Shown: in pieces, positions 18,335-28,193 of the stretch | Layout: each line of letters starts with the position of its first letter | How positions within the stretch are numbered: the first letter of the stretch is position 1 | Assembly: GCF_000613845.1 (NCBI RefSeq) | Contig: NZ_BAJT01000006.1 | Location: 1-64,000 of the forward strand | Direction: 5' to 3' | DNA length: 64,000 nucleotides | From: Asaia astilbis JCM 15831 | GTDB taxonomy: Bacteria; Pseudomonadota; Alphaproteobacteria; Acetobacterales; Acetobacteraceae | The notes under the pieces: generated by a model | Seen by the model: only the letters and a program-made list of their open reading frames with translations | Told to the model about the DNA's origin: nothing | The model's database searches: none | Position numbers and translations under genes: made by a program

Positions 18335-19340
18335 TCACCATTTGCCGAGAAAGGCTGTACGGGCGCGTCTGACGACAAACAGCGTCCAGAGCAACTGAGG
18401 GGCTAAGAGAAGACCCAGCCTCAGGCCAAGAGGCCAGTCTTGCACGCAAATCAGCCCCCCCCCAGAGGACGAAGCTCCAATACAGCAAACTCACAAACAC
18501 CGGCGAAATCCCGGTGCGCGTAGCGAGCTGATAGAGATGGCTTCGATGCGCCTGCGCCAGAGGATCGCCCGCCAGCGCGCGCCGAACCAGGGTGAAGGAC
18601 ACGTCGTACAGAATTCCCGAGAGCAGGAACGCCACAATCAGGGGATGAGGCGTTCTCAGTGCGGCTTCGATTCCAAGCCATGACAACGCAAGCCCGGCTC
18701 CCTGACTGCCCACATCGCCCATGAAAATCCGTGCGCGGGGGAAATTGAACGGCAGGAAAGCGATCAGACAGGCGGAGAGGACGAGGGCCGCATGGCCAAG
18801 TCCCTCAAGACCGGCCTTGTGGAAGATGGCGGCGACAATGAGAGCGCTCAGAGCCATACTGCCTGCGGCAAGGCCGTTGATGCCGTCGATAAAATTGATC
18901 GCGTTTGTAACATAGACGAGCCAGCAGAACCCGACCACGCCAAAAAACAAGGCAGGCAGAACCGATGAGGTGTGGACGTCGAAATATCCGGAAGCCAGGC
19001 CAAGCAGAATCATCAATGCGGCCAGCCCCTGGACGCCAAGCTTGAGCGCGGCGCGATAGGAGTGAATGTCGTCCAGCCACGAAAACAGGGCGAGCAACGC
19101 GACGGCCATGAGGGGAAGCAGGAGCGCTGCGCCGGGAAGGTCGCCGCGTGAGAGGAGTTGGCTGATCGGGAAGATGAGGAGAAAGGCAATGACGATACCG
19201 ATTCCTCCACCTTTCGGCGTCGGGCGCGTATGGGAGCTGCGATGACCCGGTATATCCATCACCCCGACACGAATCATGTGGCGAATGAGAGCTGCGCTGA
19301 TACCGGCGGCGCTGAGACAGCAAAGAAACAGTGATATCAT
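18335..19340 (-). CDS. WecA-like glycosyl-1-phosphate transferase (frameshift at a G9 tract)
   Basis: A polytopic enzyme of the WecA/MraY family that moves sugar-1-phosphate from a UDP-sugar to undecaprenyl phosphate, the first step of surface polysaccharide assembly. It shows Ser-Trp-Leu-Asp-Asp (near residue 100), Asn-Phe-Ile-Asp-Gly-Ile-Asn-Gly-Leu and Gly-Asp-Val-Gly-Ser. ATG 19340 starts directly at the first membrane helix; upstream in-frame starts add unlikely residues. At 18455-18463 a run of nine C (G9 on the coding strand) pushes translation into a hydrophilic tail ending at 18243. With eight G the frame stays in a hydrophobic helix and ends at 18335, giving a normal 334-aa protein. 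See the findings for slipped-strand versus error. Confidence 0.85.
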
Positions 19341-19430
19341 CGTCAGATCCGCATTTTTTTTTCGAAACCGAGATAAAAGCCCGGTGAGAGGCCATCGCGA
19401 AAAGAAGTCTTTCGGGGCTATAAGTGTCGG

Positions 19431-21437
19431 GTGAACGCGAAGCAACATTCCCTTGGTCCGGCCCCGACACCTCAGTCTCCGCCAGGACGCCGTCGATCCT
19501 CAGGTCGCATTGCGATCAATGTCCTTGCCGATGGCTTGATCTCCGCTCTTTCTGCGCCTGCCGCCCGGTTTCTGGCAGCGCCCCATGACGGGTTGTTGCA
19601 CCCGCTCTGGTTCGTCATGGGGGGCGCGATCACGCTTCTCGTCAGCGGCCTGCCGTTTCGAATTCCCCAGCAATACTGGCGGTTTTCTGGCGTGGCTGAT
19701 CTCAGGGGGATTGCCGCTGCGTCTGTTGCCGGAGCGGCCCTGTTTTCGCTCATGCTGTATCTGACCGGCTTTCCCCTGCCGTCACCCACGTTTCCTCTGA
19801 TTCACGCGCTTGTTCTTTTGATCGGCCTTGGCGGTGGGCGTCTTTTGACGCGTGTTTACGGTACGATGCGTCAGCAGGCTCAGGGCCAGAAAGTCAGCGT
19901 TCTTCTCGCTGGATCAGACCTGAGTGCCGATCTGTTCATGCGTGCCTTGCAGCGTGTCTCAGATCGCCATTATCACGTCGTGGGACTGGTCACCCGATCG
20001 CCTGGACAACAGGGACGACGCCTGCACGGGGTGCCGATTCTTGGTGTGGCTGACAGTCTGCCCGCGGTGCTGGAACGCATGGCTCTTAGCGATTCCCTGC
20101 CGGATAGCGTGATCGTCACCGATCCGGAATGGCGTGGGTCGCAGCTTTCAGTGGTGCTGGATGCGGGCCAAGCACACGGTATTGCCGTGCAGCGCGCACC
20201 CTCCCTGACAAGTTTGATGCCGGCGCAGGAAATCCAGATGCGACCTATCGCACTGGAAGACCTTCTGAACCGGCCTGAGGTGCCCCTCGACCGGGAAGGC
20301 ATGGCCCGACTGATTCAGGGGCAGGTCGTACTTGTCACAGGGGCTGGTGGGACGATCGGGTCGGAGGCGGCGCGTCAGGTTGCGCAATTCGGGCCGAGCC
20401 ATCTTTTGCTGCTGGATCACGGAGAATTCGCCTTATGGCAGATCGACCTTGAACTGTCCGAGTTGTACCCCTCGGTCGCCCGTCAGGTCATCGTTGCCAA
20501 TATTCGGGACTCTCAGCGCATCGATGAGATTTTTGCGCTGTACAAGCCCGCTCTGGTGTTTCATGCGGCGGCGTTGAAACATGTGCCCATCGTTGAAGCC
20601 AATCCCTGCGAGGGCGTGCTGACGAATGTGATCGGAACGCGCGTTGTTGCCGATGCCGCCATTCGGCACGCGGCGTCAGCTATGGTTCTGATTTCAAGCG
20701 ACAAGGCTGTGAACCCGTCTAGCGTCATGGGCGCGACGAAGCGCTGTGCCGAGATCTACTGTCAGGCGCTGGCGGTTGCAGCGGAAGCGCGGGGCTCTGA
20801 TTTCCGCTGTGTCACGGTTCGGTTTGGCAACGTGCTTGGCTCGACCGGCTCCGTTGTGCCTCTGTTCCGTCGTCAGTTGGAGCAGGGCGGCCCCCTGACT
20901 GTGACCCATCCCGACATGACCCGTTACTTCATGACGGTGCCAGAGGCAGTTGGACTTGTGTTGCAAGCCAGCGTGAGAGGAACGGCGCTGCGCAAGCAGA
21001 CGGACGAAACCGATCAACGTCTGCAGCAAGGGGGCATCTTTGTCCTCGATATGGGGGAACCGGTTCGTATTCTCGATCTGGCTCGGCAGATGATTCGTCT
21101 CGCCGGGCTCAAGCCGGACGAAGATGTTGCGATCCGGTTTACAGGGCTTCGTCCTGGCGAAAAACTCTATGAAGAACTGTTCCACGGGCGAGAGGCTCCG
21201 GTACCGACCGATGCGCCGGGGCTCAGAATGGCAACGCCGCGCCTGATAGACCTCGAGGCAGCTGCAGCGTTGCTACAGACGCTTGAAGCGGTAAGTCTGC
21301 GTGATGACGTGCCGAGCGCCCTGAGCGTGATCAAGGAAATTGTGCCTGAATTTGCTCATAATCCGCTTGGCGAGGTGCGGCTTCCGAAAGCAGCACCAAC
21401 CGCTGATCGCGAAGCGATGACCGACAGGGCCTCTTGA
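19431..21437 (+). CDS. Membrane nucleotide-sugar 4,6-dehydratase (WbpM/PglF/CapD type)
   Basis: A 668-aa inner-membrane enzyme. Several hydrophobic helices occupy residues 20-130, then a CoA-binding-like Rossmann domain, then the catalytic short-chain dehydrogenase domain from about residue 295 with Val-Thr-Gly-Ala-Gly-Gly-Thr-Ile-Gly (NAD-binding) and Ser-Ser-Asp-Lys-Ala-Val-Asn-Pro. The Met-Gly-Ala-Thr-Lys segment replaces Tyr by Met in the Tyr-x3-Lys motif, as in the WbpM/PglF group. These enzymes make UDP-4-keto-6-deoxy-GlcNAc. The start is GTG 19431, 90 bases from the divergent phosphoglycosyltransferase start. DegT follows, so it probably supplies that enzyme's keto substrate. Confidence 0.88.
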   Translation: MNAKQHSLGPAPTPQSPPGRRRSSGRIAINVLADGLISALSAPAARFLAAPHDGLLHPLWFVMGGAITLLVSGLPFRIPQQYWRFSGVADLRGIAAASVAGAALFSLMLYLTGFPLPSPTFPLIHALVLLIGLGGGRLLTRVYGTMRQQAQGQKVSVLLAGSDLSADLFMRALQRVSDRHYHVVGLVTRSPGQQGRRLHGVPILGVADSLPAVLERMALSDSLPDSVIVTDPEWRGSQLSVVLDAGQAHGIAVQRAPSLTSLMPAQEIQMRPIALEDLLNRPEVPLDREGMARLIQGQVVLVTGAGGTIGSEAARQVAQFGPSHLLLLDHGEFALWQIDLELSELYPSVARQVIVANIRDSQRIDEIFALYKPALVFHAAALKHVPIVEANPCEGVLTNVIGTRVVADAAIRHAASAMVLISSDKAVNPSSVMGATKRCAEIYCQALAVAAEARGSDFRCVTVRFGNVLGSTGSVVPLFRRQLEQGGPLTVTHPDMTRYFMTVPEAVGLVLQASVRGTALRKQTDETDQRLQQGGIFVLDMGEPVRILDLARQMIRLAGLKPDEDVAIRFTGLRPGEKLYEELFHGREAPVPTDAPGLRMATPRLIDLEAAAALLQTLEAVSLRDDVPSALSVIKEIVPEFAHNPLGEVRLPKAAPTADREAMTDRAS

Positions 21438-21543
21438 GGCAATGCGAGCCGAGGCGCAGACTTCGGAAAACAGTGCGGCTATGCGATAACGCGTCGCATG
21501 ACGAGGGTCGCCACCGGTGGCTGAAGATGGAAAACAAGGTGCA

Positions 21544-22701
21544 ATGAACGAAAAAGCCCCCATCCCCTTTCTTGATCTGACCAGACAGCAAGCCCGTCTC
21601 GGAGCGCCTCTGCGTGAGCGTATCGATGCTGTCCTTGCGCATTGCAAGTTTGTCATGGGCCCCGAGGTCGAGGAGCTCGAGGATCGTCTTTGCGCCTATA
21701 GCGGTGCGGCTCATGCCGTCAGCGTGTCTTCTGGTACCGATGCCCTGCTCATGGTGTTGATGGCCGAGGAAGTCGGTCCGGGCGACGCGGTCTTTCTGCC
21801 TGCCTTTACGTATACGGCGACGGCAGAAGTGGTCCTGCTCCTCGGCGCGACGCCGGTTTTTGTCGATGTGGAACCCGCAACTTTCCAGATCGATCCTGCG
21901 AATTTGACGGAACGGATCGCGTCTATCCGCGCGCAGGGCGAGCTCGAACCGCGGGTGATCATCGGCGTCGATCTTTTCGGGCAGCCTGCTCCCTGGGAAA
22001 GCCTTCGACGCATCGCTGCGGCTGACGATCTGGTCCTCATGGCCGATTGTGCCCAGGCTTTCGGAGCCTCGCTCGAGGGACGCAAGCTCGGTTGCGAAGC
22101 TTTGGCCACGACGCTCTCCTTCTTTCCGTCCAAGCCTCTTGGCGGTTACGGCGATGGCGGCGCTATTCTGACCGATGACCCGGAGCGTGCCGCTCTCTAT
22201 CGGTCGCTCCGTAGCCATGGTGAGGGACGTACCCGTTATGAGGTGCTGCGTATCGGTCTGAATGGACGGCTCGACACGCTCCAGGCCGCGGTGCTTCTTG
22301 CCAAGCTGGATCGCTTCGATGAGGAGCTGATGCGTCGTGATGCGATCGCGCGTGTATATGACGAAGCCCTGTCAGGGCTCGTCACGACGCCCCATCGTGT
22401 CCCGCAGTCTGAGAGTGCCTGGGCGATCTACTCGATCCTCCTTCCCGATGCGGAGAAGCGTGATGCGCTTCAGGCTTATCTCGGCACGCAGGGGGTTCCG
22501 AGCGTGGTCTATTATCCGAAGCCCCTTCATGAGCAGCCCGCCTATTCGGAACATCATGATGAGAGTGTCTCACTTGCGGTGTCCGAGCGCCTCGGCTCTC
22601 AAATTCTCGCTCTTCCGCTTCATCCCGAACTGACCGACGAAGAAGTGGCGCGCGTCGTCTCTGCTGTCAAAGCCTTCTTCGCGCAGGGGCAGGCAGCATG
22701 A
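21544..22701 (+). CDS. DegT/DnrJ/EryC1 family sugar aminotransferase
   Basis: A 385-aa PLP enzyme that aminates keto sugars on nucleotide carriers. The PLP lysine is in Phe-Phe-Pro-Ser-Lys-Pro-Leu-Gly-Gly-Tyr-Gly-Asp-Gly-Gly-Ala near residue 200, with the substrate/PLP-phosphate region Ser-Val-Ser-Ser-Gly-Thr-Asp-Ala-Leu near residue 60. ATG 21544 has an upstream aaggtg ribosome binding site and is preferred over 21517. Together with the 4,6-dehydratase it would give a UDP-4-amino-4,6-dideoxy-HexNAc (bacillosamine-type) precursor; that product is inferred. It overlaps the next small gene by four bases. Confidence 0.88.
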   Translation: MNEKAPIPFLDLTRQQARLGAPLRERIDAVLAHCKFVMGPEVEELEDRLCAYSGAAHAVSVSSGTDALLMVLMAEEVGPGDAVFLPAFTYTATAEVVLLLGATPVFVDVEPATFQIDPANLTERIASIRAQGELEPRVIIGVDLFGQPAPWESLRRIAAADDLVLMADCAQAFGASLEGRKLGCEALATTLSFFPSKPLGGYGDGGAILTDDPERAALYRSLRSHGEGRTRYEVLRIGLNGRLDTLQAAVLLAKLDRFDEELMRRDAIARVYDEALSGLVTTPHRVPQSESAWAIYSILLPDAEKRDALQAYLGTQGVPSVVYYPKPLHEQPAYSEHHDESVSLAVSERLGSQILALPLHPELTDEEVARVVSAVKAFFAQGQAA

Positions 22702-23158
22702 GGAAGGAAACCCTTCTCGTTATCGGCTTTCTGGCGCTCGTCCTCTCTACCGTTGCCGTGATCTGGTCGTTCGCGTTGCCTGCGTTGCGCCCGCTCAAAT
22801 TCGAGACTCTGAGCGATGTTACGTTGACGATTGAACAGACAGGCCAAACCCGGGCGCTGAATGCGCAGGAGACCGGATTACTCAACCACTGGTTGCAAAA
22901 CCATAAGATCCATTGGGCTCCTTTGACGTCGCCAGCGCCGTCAACCGGCGATGTAGTGATCAGAGGGCGTAACCTGACGGGGGCGCTTTCGAAATGGCCT
23001 TGTGGACGGGCGTGAGTGGCGCCGACTGGAATAATACTGCCATCACGCGTGTGGATCAGGCCGCTCGTTTGAAGAAGAAGAGCTTTAGCGAAGAAGATTG
23101 GGCGGATCTCCGCCACCTGATTGATGGGCAAGGGTACGATAAGAGCACGGTTCCGTAA
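22698..23158 (+). CDS. Small membrane-anchored protein of unknown function (one-base frameshift near 22980)
   Basis: An unrecognised protein. The first 30 residues form one hydrophobic anchor, followed by a Thr-rich soluble region. The initial frame stops at 23015, but the next frame continues with a Trp-Thr-Gly-Val-Ser-Gly-Ala-Asp-Trp segment and a Lys-rich tail to TAA at 23156-23158. Adding one G to the G5 run at 22979-22983 joins them into 153 aa. It overlaps the DegT stop (ATGA) and so belongs to the sugar operon; a role there is inferred only from position. Confidence 0.6.
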
Positions 23159-23220
23159 GCCGAAAAGAGCAGGAGGACAGGTTGGGTCCTCGATCCTGAC
23201 GCGTGACGAGTTCCATCATG

Positions 23221-23257
23221 AAAAGGAGGGGAGGCATGCTTCCTCCCCTCCTTTTTT
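23221..23257. terminator. Bidirectional terminator between the sugar locus and the MerR gene
   Basis: A near-perfect GGAGGGGAGG/CCTCCCCTCC stem flanked by A4 on the left and T6 on the right. It lies between convergent genes, four bases from the stop of the minus-strand MerR gene. Confidence 0.9.
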
Positions 23258-23260
23258 GCG

Positions 23261-24032
23261 TCAGGCCATCTTCGCGAGCCTGCCCGTCTCATTGATGAAT
23301 CGATAAACCTCGGCGCTGAAGGGGGCTTTGGCGGTCTCGCTCTGCCATTGATCCATTTCCGAATACATTTTGGCGGCCTTGGTCCAGTGCTCTTTGCCCA
23401 ACGCTTCGATCATGGGGTTCTGAAGCGCCATCCACTCGTTTAAAAGCTGGATAGATTCTGGCGAGCCCGGTGCAACATCGGACGCGATGGCAAGCTCCAC
23501 GCGTGAGATCAGTGCGCTCCAATCCTGCTCGTACTGCGTGCGTGCTTCGCCCGGGAAAAGGCGTGAGCCGACGTCGCGCCAGCGCTCCCACTCTTCTTCG
23601 CTGAAGTATTGTCTGGCCACATTCTTGAGATCGTTCTGGGTCATGATGTCCTGTGCCTCTTTGATGAGAGAACAGAGACTGTCGACGTCCAGCGCATCGC
23701 GCGTTTCCAACAGGGTCATGGTGTGCCGCAAGCGACTCAGCATGGCTGAGATCTGCTTGTGCTTGGCATTGAGCTGCAGGATCTGGGTTTCGACGAGGCT
23801 CCGGGCATCGAGAGAGGGGGTCAGCATCGCTGTTGAGATCGTTGAAAGGGGGTATCCTGCCTGACGCAAAACAAGGATGCGGGTGATCCGGGTGACTTCC
23901 TCACCCCCATAGACGCGTCTTCCGGCCTCGGTACGCTTGGCTGATAAGTCCCTTCGCCTCAAGATAACGCAGGCTGCGTATTGAGAGTCCTGATTGGATC
24001 GACATTTCACCGATCGATCGGTTTCGCGTCAT
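23261..24032 (-). CDS. MerR family regulator with TipAS-like effector domain (frameshift near 23936)
   Basis: The N-terminus from ATG 24032 has the MerR helix-turn-helix (Ser-Ile-Gly-Glu-Met-Ser, Ser-Ile-Arg-Ser-Leu-Arg-Tyr-Leu-Glu-Ala-Lys-Gly-Leu-Ile). The frame then shifts at about 23935-23942 (one extra or two missing bases), and the second frame continues with Thr-Glu-Ala-Gly-Arg-Arg-Val-Tyr, a coiled-coil linker and a helical C-terminal domain of about 110 aa like the TipAS antibiotic-binding domain (Phe-Ser-Glu-Glu-Glu-Trp and Ala-Lys-Met-Tyr motifs). Such regulators sense multidrug ligands. No efflux gene is adjacent; the AI-2E transporter lies upstream on the same strand. Confidence 0.8.
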
Positions 24033-24224
24033 GCTGTGCCCCTTTTCTCTTTGCCGCCGCGAGGATGCCTTGCTGACATAGGGGGAGGAGCAAGCAGAAA
24101 AATCAGATTTTTTGAAGCTGCGTTATCGCGACGTTCCGGCAAAGGAAGATACGCCTTAACCTCTGAGACAAGTCGGAAAAGAAAAGCGTCGTTTTGCGTT
24201 TTCTGTCGCCTGCAGGAGGCGAGA

Positions 24225-24249
24225 TCTGGCTGATCGACAATCAGCCAGA
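24225..24249 (-). terminator. Perfect hairpin downstream of the AI-2E transporter gene
   Basis: A 10-bp perfect stem (24225-24234 with 24240-24249) and a five-base loop, 23 bases after the stop of the minus-strand transporter gene. There is no T run, so it may act as an RNA 3' end stabiliser rather than a classic terminator. Confidence 0.5.
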
Positions 24250-24271
24250 CCTGAACATTTAGAGTGTGTCG

Positions 24272-25390
24272 TTAGTCTTCGTCGTCATGCGCCAGGGGCG
24301 CGTCGCCCATGGTTTTGCCTGTGCGCATGTCATCGGCAAGTGGTGCCGTAGCCTGATCACCGATTGCAAGCAGAGCGGCGGTGAGAGGCGAGGCGAGGAT
24401 CAGACCCGGAACACCGAGAATGGTGCCGAATACGGTCTGCGCCAGAATAGCGAGCGCCGGAGGCATATGGACCGCGTGGCGCTGGATGATAGGGGCCAGC
24501 ACGTTGCCTTCAAGGAATTGAATGACGGCATAGAGCGCGGCGACCATCAGCCCGGTGCGCGTTCCCTGAGAAAGCGCAATCAGCAGGGCGGGGATCGCTC
24601 CCATGATAGCGCCGATATAGGGAATGAAATTACACAACCCGGCGACAACACCCAGAGCCATGGCAAGGGGAACGCCCAGAAAGGCGAGGCCGATACCGGA
24701 GGCGATGCCGACGACGAGCATGTCGAGGGCCTGGCCGATGGTCCAGGACCAGAGCGTCGTCCCTGCGGTCAGGATCAGTTCGCGTGCCTTCGGGCGATGT
24801 CCTTTCGGAACGAGACGCAGCATCCCATCGACATAAATCGCGGGAGAAAGGGCGAAATAAAGTCCAGCGATGACGATCACAGCAAGAGTGCCAAGAAGAC
24901 CGAAGGCGCTGCTCAGAATGCCTGTGACGGAATTGGCCAGACCAGCTCCGAGCGACGCCCCACCTCCTTGTTCGTTACCGCCAAGTGATTTCGGAAGGTG
25001 GTCGAGCGCGAATTGTCCCCAGGTGCTCGATCCCATTTTCCCGCGCAACTCGCCATACTGCGTGATCAGGGCCTGTTTGAGCTTGACGAACTGGTCGCTG
25101 ATCTGCGGTCCGCTGAAGTAGAACAATGCAGCAATAGCAATCAGGATGACGACCGCTACAAGGCCGACTGCGAGTTGATAGGGAACGCGCGCCTTGTCCC
25201 GTAGGATACGCGCCAGTCCGTGCAGAATGACCGCAAATAATGTTGCCGCGAAAACGACCATGAGCACATCGCCCAGCAGCCAAAGTCCCAGGATGACAAC
25301 AGTAACGATGAGAGTAAAACGCAGAATTCGAAAGATCTGCAGCAATTCGCGACTGGCGCTCGGCGCGTCGTCAGAGTGAGTTTCAGACAT
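24272..25390 (-). CDS. AI-2E family transporter
   Basis: A 372-aa inner-membrane protein of the AI-2E (PerM/YdiK) family with about eight hydrophobic segments. Family marks include the C-terminal region with Gly-Val-Pro-Gly-Leu-Ile-Leu-Ala-Ser-Pro-Leu and the Asn-Phe-Ile-Pro-Tyr-Ile-Gly-Ala-Ile block near residue 245. Members have been linked to autoinducer-2 export or sodium-proton exchange; the substrate here is unknown. The acidic tail ends in Asp-Glu-Asp. Confidence 0.9.
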   Translation of the reverse strand: MSETHSDDAPSASRELLQIFRILRFTLIVTVVILGLWLLGDVLMVVFAATLFAVILHGLARILRDKARVPYQLAVGLVAVVILIAIAALFYFSGPQISDQFVKLKQALITQYGELRGKMGSSTWGQFALDHLPKSLGGNEQGGGASLGAGLANSVTGILSSAFGLLGTLAVIVIAGLYFALSPAIYVDGMLRLVPKGHRPKARELILTAGTTLWSWTIGQALDMLVVGIASGIGLAFLGVPLAMALGVVAGLCNFIPYIGAIMGAIPALLIALSQGTRTGLMVAALYAVIQFLEGNVLAPIIQRHAVHMPPALAILAQTVFGTILGVPGLILASPLTAALLAIGDQATAPLADDMRTGKTMGDAPLAHDDED

Positions 25391-25434
25391 CTTTTTCCGT
25401 TCTCGTAAATCGGTTCACAGTGTAACGAAGGTCA

Positions 25435-27326
25435 TCAGCTCTGGTTCGCCTGTTCGATCTCGGCTTCTGCATTCATCCAGCGTTCCTCTGCGGCCTGTTC
25501 TTCAAGAGTGAGGGCGGCAAGCCTGGTATTGAGTTTTGTGATTTCATGGGCATCGCTCTTTTCATAAAGAGACGGATCCGCAAGCCGCGCCTCAATCTTC
25601 GCCCGTTCCTTGCCAAGTTGTTCCAATAGATGCTCCGCGGCCTTGGCTTCCTTGCGAAGGGGGGCCAGTGCCCGTCTTTGCTCCGCACGATCGCGGCGAA
25701 TGTCTTTGCGTGCTGAATTGTCGGGAGCGTTGTCCATTCTGGTTTCGCTCGCCGCCTTTCTGGCGCGCTCGATCAACCAGTTCCGGTAGCCATCCATGTC
25801 ATCGTCGAACGGTGTGATCGTACCGTCGTCCACAAGCCACAGACGATCGGCGACTGACTCAACGAGATGGGAATCATGGCTGATCAACACCACAGCGCCT
25901 TCGAAGTCGCACAAGGCGCGGATCAATGCATCGCGTGCGTCGAGATCCAGATGGTTTGTCGGCTCGTCGAGCAGGAGAAGATGAGGTGCGTTGCGGGTTG
26001 CCAGGGCAAGAAGCAGTCTCGCTTTTTCGCCGCCCGAAAGATCTCCGACCCGGGACTCTGCTTTGCCGGCATCAAGGCCAAAGCGATCGAGCTGCGCACG
26101 CACGGCGACCGGCGTTGCGTCGGGTAGAGCACGGCTCATATGGTCGATCGGCGTATCGGTCAGAACGAGCTCGTCACTTTGATGCTGAGCGAAATAACCG
26201 ATGCGCAGACGCGAGGAATGGTGCGCTTCGCCTGAGAGAGGAGCGAGGCGGCCCGCAAGCAGCTTGGCGAAAGTCGACTTGCCTTTGCCATTCTGCCCAA
26301 GCAGCGCGATGCGATCGTCCAGATCGAGGCGGCAGGAGAGATTGGAGAGTACGGCCTGACCGTTATAGCCCACCGAGACCTTGTCCAGTGTCAGCATGGG
26401 GGGAGGCAGGGCGACCGGTTCCGGAAAGGAAAAACGTGTCGGGCTGTCCTCGACGACTGAGTCGATCTGGGGCAGCCGGGCCAGCGCTTTCAAGCGCGCC
26501 TGAGCCTGTCGGGCTTTTGTGGCCTTGGCACGAAAGCGGTCGACGAAAGATTGCATATGGGCCCGTTGCGCCGAAAGTCGCTCGGCAGCACGGTTTTGCT
26601 GTAGAGCCTGCTCGGTCCGGATACGGATGAATTCGTCATACCCCCCCGGGGTCAGGCTGATTTTCCCCTTGTCGAGGTGAGCAATTGAATCGACCACGCT
26701 ATCGAGCAGGGATCGGTCATGGCTGACCACGATGGCGGCCCCGGAGAATGATTTGAGCCAGTTTTCGAGCCAGATCGTCGCTTCGATGTCCAAATGGTTT
26801 GTTGGCTCATCGAGCAGGAGAAGATCGGGGCTGAGAAAGAGCGCTGTCGCCAGCCCGACGCGCATGCGCCAGCCGCCAGAGAAGGATGAGACGGGTCGTT
26901 GCTGCGCCGCGTGATCGAAGCCCAGACCCGAGAGGATACTGGCCGCGCGCGCCGGTGCCGTATGGGCATCGAGCACAAGGAGCCGCTCGTGAATATCTGC
27001 CAGAAGGGTGGGGTCCGACGTTGTCTCAGCTTCGTGCAGCAGGCGAGCGCGTTCGAGATGACCGGCAAGAACAGTCTCGATCAGCGAGGCGTCTCCTTGC
27101 GGGGTTTCCTGCTTCACGCGTCCCATGCTCGCCCGGTTCGAGAGCTGGATCGACCCTCCATCGAGGGATAGATCGCCCGCTATCGCTGCCAGAAGGTCGA
27201 TTTTCCGACGCCGTTGCGTCCGACCAATCCGATCTTGCGACCAGGGTTGACGGCCAGAGAGGCGCTGTCGAGCAGGACTCTTCCGGCGATGCGCAAGGTC
27301 AGATCGGTGATGGTCAGCAGGCTCAC
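25435..27326 (-). CDS. ABC-F family ATP-binding protein (one-base frameshift near 27200)
   Basis: A soluble duplicated ATPase of the ABC-F group (Uup/YheS-like) that acts on ribosomes. From GTG 27326 the first Walker A is Gly-Arg-Asn-Gly-Val-Gly-Lys-Ser. The frame then breaks at about 27200: adding one base after Ser-Thr-Phe restores Leu-Ala-Ala-Ile-Ala-Gly-Asp-Leu. Further on are both Ser-Gly-Gly signatures, the duplicated Asp-Glu-Pro-Thr-Asn-His-Leu-Asp Walker B segments, an Arg/Ala-rich linker and a C-terminal coiled coil (last 90 aa). The repaired length is 630 aa. No ATG precedes the first Walker A in frame, hence GTG. Confidence 0.88.
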
Positions 27327-27443
27327 AGTTTAGTCCCCGGTGGAATGGACGCGTTTTGATGCCATGCGGACTATCAGGAACGCGTGTTTTGCTCTAGGGG
27401 AGGGGCGTTCATCGCTTTTCTTTTTTATGCAGGAGATGCCCCC

Positions 27444-27866
27444 ATGGCCCTGGAACGTACCCTTTCGATTCTTAAGCCTGACGCGACCCGTCGTAACCTG
27501 ACCGGCAAGATCAACGCCGTGTTCGAAGAAGCCGGTCTGCGCATCGTTGCGCAAAAGCGCATCAAGCTGACCGAAGATCAGGCAAAGGCCTTCTACGCGG
27601 TTCACGCAGAGCGTCCGTTCTACGGCAGCCTCGTTTCTTCCATGCTCGCCGAGCCGGTTGTGGTGCAGGTTCTGCAGGGTGAGAACGCTGTTGCGCGTCA
27701 CCGTGAAGTCATGGGCGCAACCAATCCGGCTCAGGCTGCAGAGGGAACGGTTCGCAAGCTTTACGCCGAGAGCATCGAGGCAAACTCGGTTCATGGCTCT
27801 GACAGCCTCGAAAACGCCAAGAACGAAATCTCCTTCTTCTTTGCTGAGACCGAAATCGTCGCGTGA
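27444..27866 (+). CDS. ndk: Nucleoside diphosphate kinase
   Basis: A 140-aa enzyme moving the gamma-phosphate between nucleoside triphosphates and diphosphates. The N-terminal [10 protein letters not shown] and the catalytic His in Asn-Ser-Val-His-Gly-Ser-Asp at about residue 117 are invariant features. ATG 27444 has an aggag ribosome binding site and gives the exact family length; the upstream in-frame ATG 27384 adds 20 unlikely residues. Confidence 0.97.
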   Translation: MALERTLSILKPDATRRNLTGKINAVFEEAGLRIVAQKRIKLTEDQAKAFYAVHAERPFYGSLVSSMLAEPVVVQVLQGENAVARHREVMGATNPAQAAEGTVRKLYAESIEANSVHGSDSLENAKNEISFFFAETEIVA

Positions 27867-28193
27867 GAAGTGGATATGCTCAATTGGCTAATCCGACCTG
27901 CAAGGTCTGACGTGCCAAATTTTTGAGCAAACGCTGCGAATGTTGAAGAAGGGCGGCCTTAGGCCGCCCTTCTTTTATATGTGTCCAGTGATTTTAATGA
28001 ATAATGCCAAACATGACGCGACGTTTAGATCGGCATCAAGTCTCTGAGCGCCTTATGTTGAGAGCAATCTCGGCGACGAACAGCTTAATTGCCAAATTCC
28101 CATCACTTTGCCTTAAATGGTGCGGTGAGAATCTTCAGGTAAAAAATTGCAACTCTGCAAATCGAAAAAAATTTTATGAAGATATTACATTAA
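27867..28193. other. Non-coding stretch after ndk, AT-rich in its second half
   Basis: 327 bases with the ndk terminator and then AT-rich DNA (roughly 28060-28195). The open frame at 28004-28228 has no coding character. Nothing else is recognised. Confidence 0.4.
27946..27976 (+). terminator. Rho-independent terminator of ndk
   Basis: A 13-bp perfect stem (27946-27958 with 27962-27974) and a three-base loop, followed by T residues, about 80 bases after the stop. Confidence 0.92.
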
